A stretch of 64,000 bases of DNA, taken from contig JAUJYZ010001369.1 in assembly GCA_033675265.1 (NCBI GenBank), forward strand, positions 62,001 through 126,000. Direction: 5' to 3'. A program made the translations under genes and the position numbers. The notes under the pieces were generated by a model. That model did not search any database, was not told where the DNA came from, and saw only the letters and a program-made list of their open reading frames with translations. Of this stretch, positions 59,690 through 64,000 are shown piece after piece. Within the stretch, counting starts at the first letter, position 1; the number at the start of each line of letters is the position of its first letter. The stretch is from Actinostola sp. cb2023. Its lineage: Eukaryota > Cnidaria > Anthozoa > Actiniaria > Actinostolidae.

Positions 59690-60548
59690 AATTGACATTC
59701 CCATTCTTAAACCCCTTGTAAGCTATTGACCCGGGGTTTTTTTCGCCCCATACATTCACTGTAAATCACGTTCCCACACTCCACAAATGTATTGCTTGGG
59801 CTGCCTGTGGTCACTCGAGATGAAGTTGCGACACGTCAGTCTTACGCTAGTCTCCCTCGCAGCCGTGTTTAGCTAGTTTCGTCACGCAACGCTCTGTGAC
59901 GACGCTTAGCACGGCCGGCTTTGATTTCCATTGTTTCTATAAATGCATTTATATTTGAATACGTTTTCAAACACGTATTTTATTATTTATTTATTTTCTG
60001 TCTAATAATAATACTTTATTACACGAGCGTTTTTGAATCGGTTTTCTTCGTAATCCATTTTCCAACCTGACCCTCGGTTTGTAAACAATCCCGGGTCAAA
60101 GACCGAGTCTTCAGCGGTCAGCAACGAACATCGGCAATTTACATCCCGAGTGGCAGGGTAAACTTAACCAAGGCGAACACTTCCAGTTTTAAAGGTGAGG
60201 CAAATACAATACACATGTATCGCGGTCTATCGAGACTTTCATTGATGTATTCCGGGATTGTTTCAATGTTTGTCGAACTACAATCCCATGCATATTAAAA
60301 TGTGCCACCATGATTTTCCAAGTCTCGTCCCCCTTCGAAATTTCAATGTATAGCATCAGATTATTACAAACCATCGCTGATCAACATTGTGGGAGGGGAA
60401 GGGATCATAGGTGTCTCGTTTACATTGCAGAAGATTGTAGCTGACATTGAATACCCCATACTCCTCTTTAAATCATCCCTTGCTCGTGCAAGATCATACA
60501 CTTTATAAGTTCTTGATAAAATATTCATTAAAACATTGATTTACATCG
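59690..60548. other. Intergenic, nothing recognised
   Basis: TAGTCTCC.TCGCAGCCGTGTT and CACGGCCGGCTTTG hint at the ends of another repeat near 59845-59925, and ATAATAATACTTTATTACAC (60005) resembles the 48245 repeat. No exon could be assigned. Confidence 0.4.
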
Positions 60549-61180
60549 CAATGTCATTCACACCTTACCCACCTTTGAAACCCTTCACTGTACTACCGAG
60601 TTATGTCATTGACACCTTACCCACCTTTGAAACCCTTCACTGTACTACCGAGTTATGTCATTGACACCTTACCCACCTTTGAAACCCTTCACTGTACTAC
60701 CGAGTTATGTCATTGACACCTTACCCACCTTTGAAACCCTTCACTGTACTACCGAGTTATGTCATTGACACCTTACCCACCTTTGAAACCCTTCACTGTA
60801 CTACCGAGTTATGTCATTGACACCTTACCCACCTTTGAAACCCTTCACTGTACTACCGAGTTATGTCATTGACACCTTACCCACCTTTGAAACCCTTCAC
60901 TGTACTACCGAGTTATGTCATTGACACCTTACCCACCTTTGAAACCCTTCACTGTACTACCGAGTTATGTCATTGACACCTTACCTACCTTTGAAACCCT
61001 TCACTGTACTACCGAGTTATGTCATTGACACCTTACCCACCTTTGAAACCCTTCACTGTACTACCGAGTTATGTCATTGACACCTTACCCACCTTTGAAA
61101 CCCTTCACTGTACTACCGAGTTATGTCATTGACACCTTACCTACCTTTGAAACCCTTCACTGTACTACCGAGTTATGTCA
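60549..61180. repeat. 52-bp minisatellite, 12 copies
   Basis: Units of TTGACACCTTACCCACCTTT followed by GAAACCCTTCACTGTACTAC and CGAGTTATGTCA, in exact 52-bp register and almost identical (ACCTACC for ACCCACC in two units). Confidence 0.96.
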
Positions 61181-61497
61181 ACAACATTTTGCTGTGTCAC
61201 CTCGGACGGAGTATTTTGCAGGTTGCAGGTTGCAGGTTGACCAGTTGTTATAAGCCTAACCGTATTGGGGATACCAATAAACATTGAGGAATTAAATTAA
61301 AAGGTTCTCCCTTTGCTAAAATGTAATCATTGTAATGTGATCCTGCTATTTATTAACTCAAGTTCTCCATGCATGACTATCTGACAAGGTCAAATCGAAG
61401 AATTACAAACTCCATCTGTCAACAAGTTTACTGTTTCCTGTCAGTGTCACACAACAACTTCGGTCATTCCTCATTCCTGAGTATTCTTGTGGTTAGT

Positions 61498-62389
61498 CAC
61501 GGCGGGCGTAAATGGCCCTAAAATCGGTCATTTGAAATTTTTGGAAAATCGCAAAATTGACATTACTTTGTTCTTCTCGTGATAACTAACCTAAAATCGA
61601 AAACCGTTTTGAAATTGGACGAAGACAACCAGAGTTATGAATATTTTTAACTCGATATCTTTTCCCGGGAAAAATTGGCGGGAAATAATTCATACAAAAC
61701 CATCGGTAAAATAAACCTCTTGGTAAAACTTTTTTGTTTGAAAACATTTTAGCGCCATACTTAGAGTATTGGAAGAACTATGATATGCGGAAAACTTGTT
61801 GATTTTAGAATTTTGATTTTTTGAGTGTAAGTAGTTCAAATAATATTTTAAAAACTAATAAAAAAGCGACACGTCATTATGACGTCACACATATTTTAAA
61901 ATATCTCTAATAGAGTTAATAAACATCAAAATCCTGCATTGTGTAGACTAAGATACCTCTATAACAATAATAAATATCGATAAAGTCATTTTACTGATTT
62001 CTGTCCCTTCAAACTGCTTTTTTCTTTAGCTGATGACGTCATAAATAATGACGTCATCAAAAAACTAAATCCTTTATAACTCGGGTTCTAATTATCGGAA
62101 CATTATGCAAATTTCACTTAAGAGCACAATATGTTATTCTCTTTCAAAATATACACTTTATTTTATCATTGTGTTTAAACTAAATTTTCACAGCAATTGT
62201 AACTTTTTATTATGATGTCATCATTGCGTCAGATTTTGCCATCGAGTAGTTTGAAATACCACACTACCATCAATAAAGAAACTCTGAAATTGTTATTTCA
62301 TTTCATGGAATAATTTTGAAAATATGAATGTTTTGAGAAAAATACGACGTTTCACCATTCCGATTTTAGGGTCATTTGCGCCCACCGTG
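61498..62389. mobile_element. MITE with 'CACGGCGGGCG' ends, nested
   Basis: CACGGCGGGCGTAAATGGCC, then CTAAAATCGG, mirrors CCGATTTTAGGGTCATTTGC, then GCCCACCGTG. Contains three TGACGTCA sites (61881, 62034, 62051) in its interior. 892 bp, no ORF. Confidence 0.85.
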
Positions 62390-62539
62390 AGTGGCGGATG
62401 TCCTACTCACGTTTAATCAATCCAATCCAATCCAAAAATTAATCGTTTAATCTTTTATCGTTATTATAAATATGGTTACCGTTCGGTAGTTATTTCTAGC
62501 ACTTTTATTCTTTTTGATGTATGAATCACAACTGCATGA

Positions 62540-62820
62540 TATAGCTAATTGCATAATCGTTGTCGGGTTGAAAATCATAAATCATAGAAGCTGAGACCGC
62601 AAGGATGGATGGCAAATCAGTTCATGACCTGCATCATGCAGATATATTCAATGTTCTCGTAGTTTTGAAGGTATATGAGCTATTTAACTAAGATCCTACA
62701 AGTCTGGATAAAAAGGTCGATGATTTGACGGTGTTATTTGAGAGTTTTAATTTCCCAGAATTCCTTTTGGTCATAGCTTTCATGATTTTCAACCCGACAA
62801 CGATTATGCAATTAGCTATA
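62540..62820. mobile_element. MITE family 'AGCTAATTGCATAATCG', copy 2, nested
   Basis: Same family and orientation as 15469-15751, with few differences. Inserted in the interior of the 61203 element. Confidence 0.9.
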
Positions 62821-63041
62821 TATAAAAATGGATAATTTGGTGACGAATTTCATTCAGAAATAAGAAAACATTTTATTAACCAAATTTTAGATACAAGCCG
62901 ATTGGCTTCCTTTGATTATTATTATTTAATTAAATAGTAGGACGGTAATAAAGGATAAAAAATATTACCGAACTATACCACGGTTGTCTATATATAAAAT
63001 CATGGATTGCTTCCAATATGGTATGAATATTTAGATATGTA

Positions 63042-63309
63042 CAGTCAATTGCAAAAATTCTGGCCGCTACGAAGTATCAGTATATCAATATATCAGGTGC
63101 ATTATGGGTAATTAAATAATCGAAAATTCCCCTTTAAAGCGGGTTAACGCCAGCAAAGTTGGTAGAAATATTTAGTATAATGTTTATTTTAGTCATACGT
63201 TTGTTGTTTGTAAATTTTGCTTCATTTAATAGTATTAGTGATACACCCGATATATTGATATATTGATATATTGATATACCGTGGCGGCCAGAATTTTTGC
63301 AAATGACTG
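63042..63309. mobile_element. Mariner-type MITE, nested, TA target site
   Basis: TA|CAGTCAATTGCAAAAATTCT, then GGCCGC, and GCGGCC, then AGAATTTTTGCAAATGACTG|TA. Next to each TIR lies a run of ATATTGATAT / ATATCAATAT repeats. 268 bp. Confidence 0.9.
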
Positions 63310-63734
63310 TATATATGTCATAACATATTACCTTGTTACAGTTTATTTTCTTAATATGAAAAGAAAACTCGAAGTATATACGTCATTTTATATACATTGT
63401 AATTATTATTGCACTATTTTTTAAATTTAAATTTATAATTGTTTTAAATAACTTTGTAAATCATATTGAAATTATGTATGATTGTTTATGATTTTTTAAC
63501 ACTTGTTGACAGATGGAGTTTGTAATTCTTCGATTTGACCTTGTCAGATAGTCATGCATGGAGAACTTGAGTTAATAAATAGCAGGATCACATTACAATG
63601 ATTACATTTTAGCAAAGGGAGAACCTTTTAATTTAATTCCTCAATGTTTATTGGTATCCCCAATACGGTTAGGCTTATAACAACTGGTCAACCTGCAACC
63701 TGCAACCTGCAAAATACTCCATCCGGTGTCACCT

Positions 63735-64000
63735 TCAGAAGTTCATAAAGGTGCAGTTTTAGTCATTAGATAGAACGAATTAACTGTATAGCAAAACGTT
63801 TAGTTTAAATTAATTTATTCTAAACCATGGAAGAGGCAAATAGTTCAAATGTAATTGTTAGAAACGCCGGGTAGAAACGCTCATTTGCGTGTTGCGTGAC
63901 ATTATTCAACTCGGAAATATTCAAATTAATTTAGGATGCCGATATACCCTGAGGCTAGGCACAGGTAGCCTCCTTTGCTTTTGAGGCTAATAAAAATATA
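63735..64000. other. Window end, nothing recognised
   Basis: AT-rich sequence. CACAGGTAGCCTCCTTTGC at about 63961 resembles the edge of the hairpin at 59143. Confidence 0.4.

Larger units (their letters stand above)
61203..63725. mobile_element. Foldback element with about 230-bp TIRs and 9-bp target duplication (MULE-like)
   Basis: CGGACGGAGTATTTTGCAGG at the left and CCTGCAAAATACTCCATCCG at the right start TIRs that stay nearly identical through CCAGTTGTTATAAGCCTAAC, GGTTCTCCCTTTGCTAAAAT and CTCCATCTGTCAACAAG (to about 61432 and from about 63500). GTGTCACCT is directly repeated at 61194-61202 and 63726-63734. The interior has no transposase ORF and contains three other MITEs, so it is non-autonomous and was itself used as a landing place. 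Confidence 0.9.

Noticed and set aside
60189..60374. Minus ORF with IEISKGDETWKIMVAHF
   Set aside because: Looks protein-like in part, but no flanking splice sites fit and I recognise no family; too weak to call.
1..64000. tRNA or rRNA genes
   Set aside because: No cloverleaf with A and B boxes or rRNA core sequence was noticed by eye; only the U6 fragment was found. A tRNAscan or Infernal run would settle it.

Overview
This window looks like nuclear DNA from an intron-rich marine invertebrate, most likely an anthozoan cnidarian (coral or sea anemone). The reasons are AT-rich spliced genes whose exon order follows vertebrate orthologues, a tyrosine-recombinase retrotransposon, very many palindromic MITE-like elements, and repeat ends of a kind I associate with anthozoan genomes. 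The taxon is an inference; no rRNA or mitochondrial marker is present.

Two complete host genes can be assembled by hand although almost none of their exons form long ORFs. On the minus strand, 44218 to 31111, lies a 10-exon gene for N-acylglucosamine 2-epimerase / renin-binding protein (RENBP, 416 codons). On the plus strand, 46085 to 52782, lies an 11-exon gene for the inner-kinetochore protein CENP-O (289 codons). They are arranged head to head with 1.87 kb between start codons. Two further fragments are less certain: a plus-strand gene of unknown family (26765-29337, three exons) and the 3' end of a minus-strand gene (58880-59682).

Two young retroelements sit inside tandem repeats. A Ty3/Gypsy element (34252-39143) with identical 105-bp LTRs and a GCATG target duplication lies in a 34-bp minisatellite in RENBP intron 7. 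A DIRS-order element of PAT/Ngaro type (53778-58427) with split direct repeats (A1...B1-A2-B2) lies in a 53-bp minisatellite downstream of CENP-O; its ends show the 6-bp ATTTAG crossover site expected from tyrosine-recombinase insertion. Both have frame breaks in pol.

Layout: 1-972 T-rich minisatellite; 973-6500 old foldback and mariner/TTAA-type MITEs; 6490-11300 two 65-bp arrays mixed with duplicated palindromic blocks; 12-31 kb nested MITEs, an ATCGAT-rich palindrome, a U6 snRNA fragment, 18-bp arrays and the unknown plus-strand exons; 31.1-44.2 kb RENBP with several intronic minisatellites, one derived from its own exon-intron junction; 46.1-52.8 kb CENP-O; 53.3-58.8 kb the split-repeat retroelement; 58.9-59.7 kb minus-strand exons; 60.5-61.2 kb 52-bp array; 61.2-63.7 kb foldback element with about 230-bp TIRs and a 9-bp target duplication.

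The most unusual observations are the spread of a RENBP splice-donor junction into a 12-copy minisatellite, the clean recombination footprint and TGA-CTA gag stop of the split-repeat retroelement, and a 9-bp-TSD palindromic element inserted 14 bp before the CENP-O start codon.
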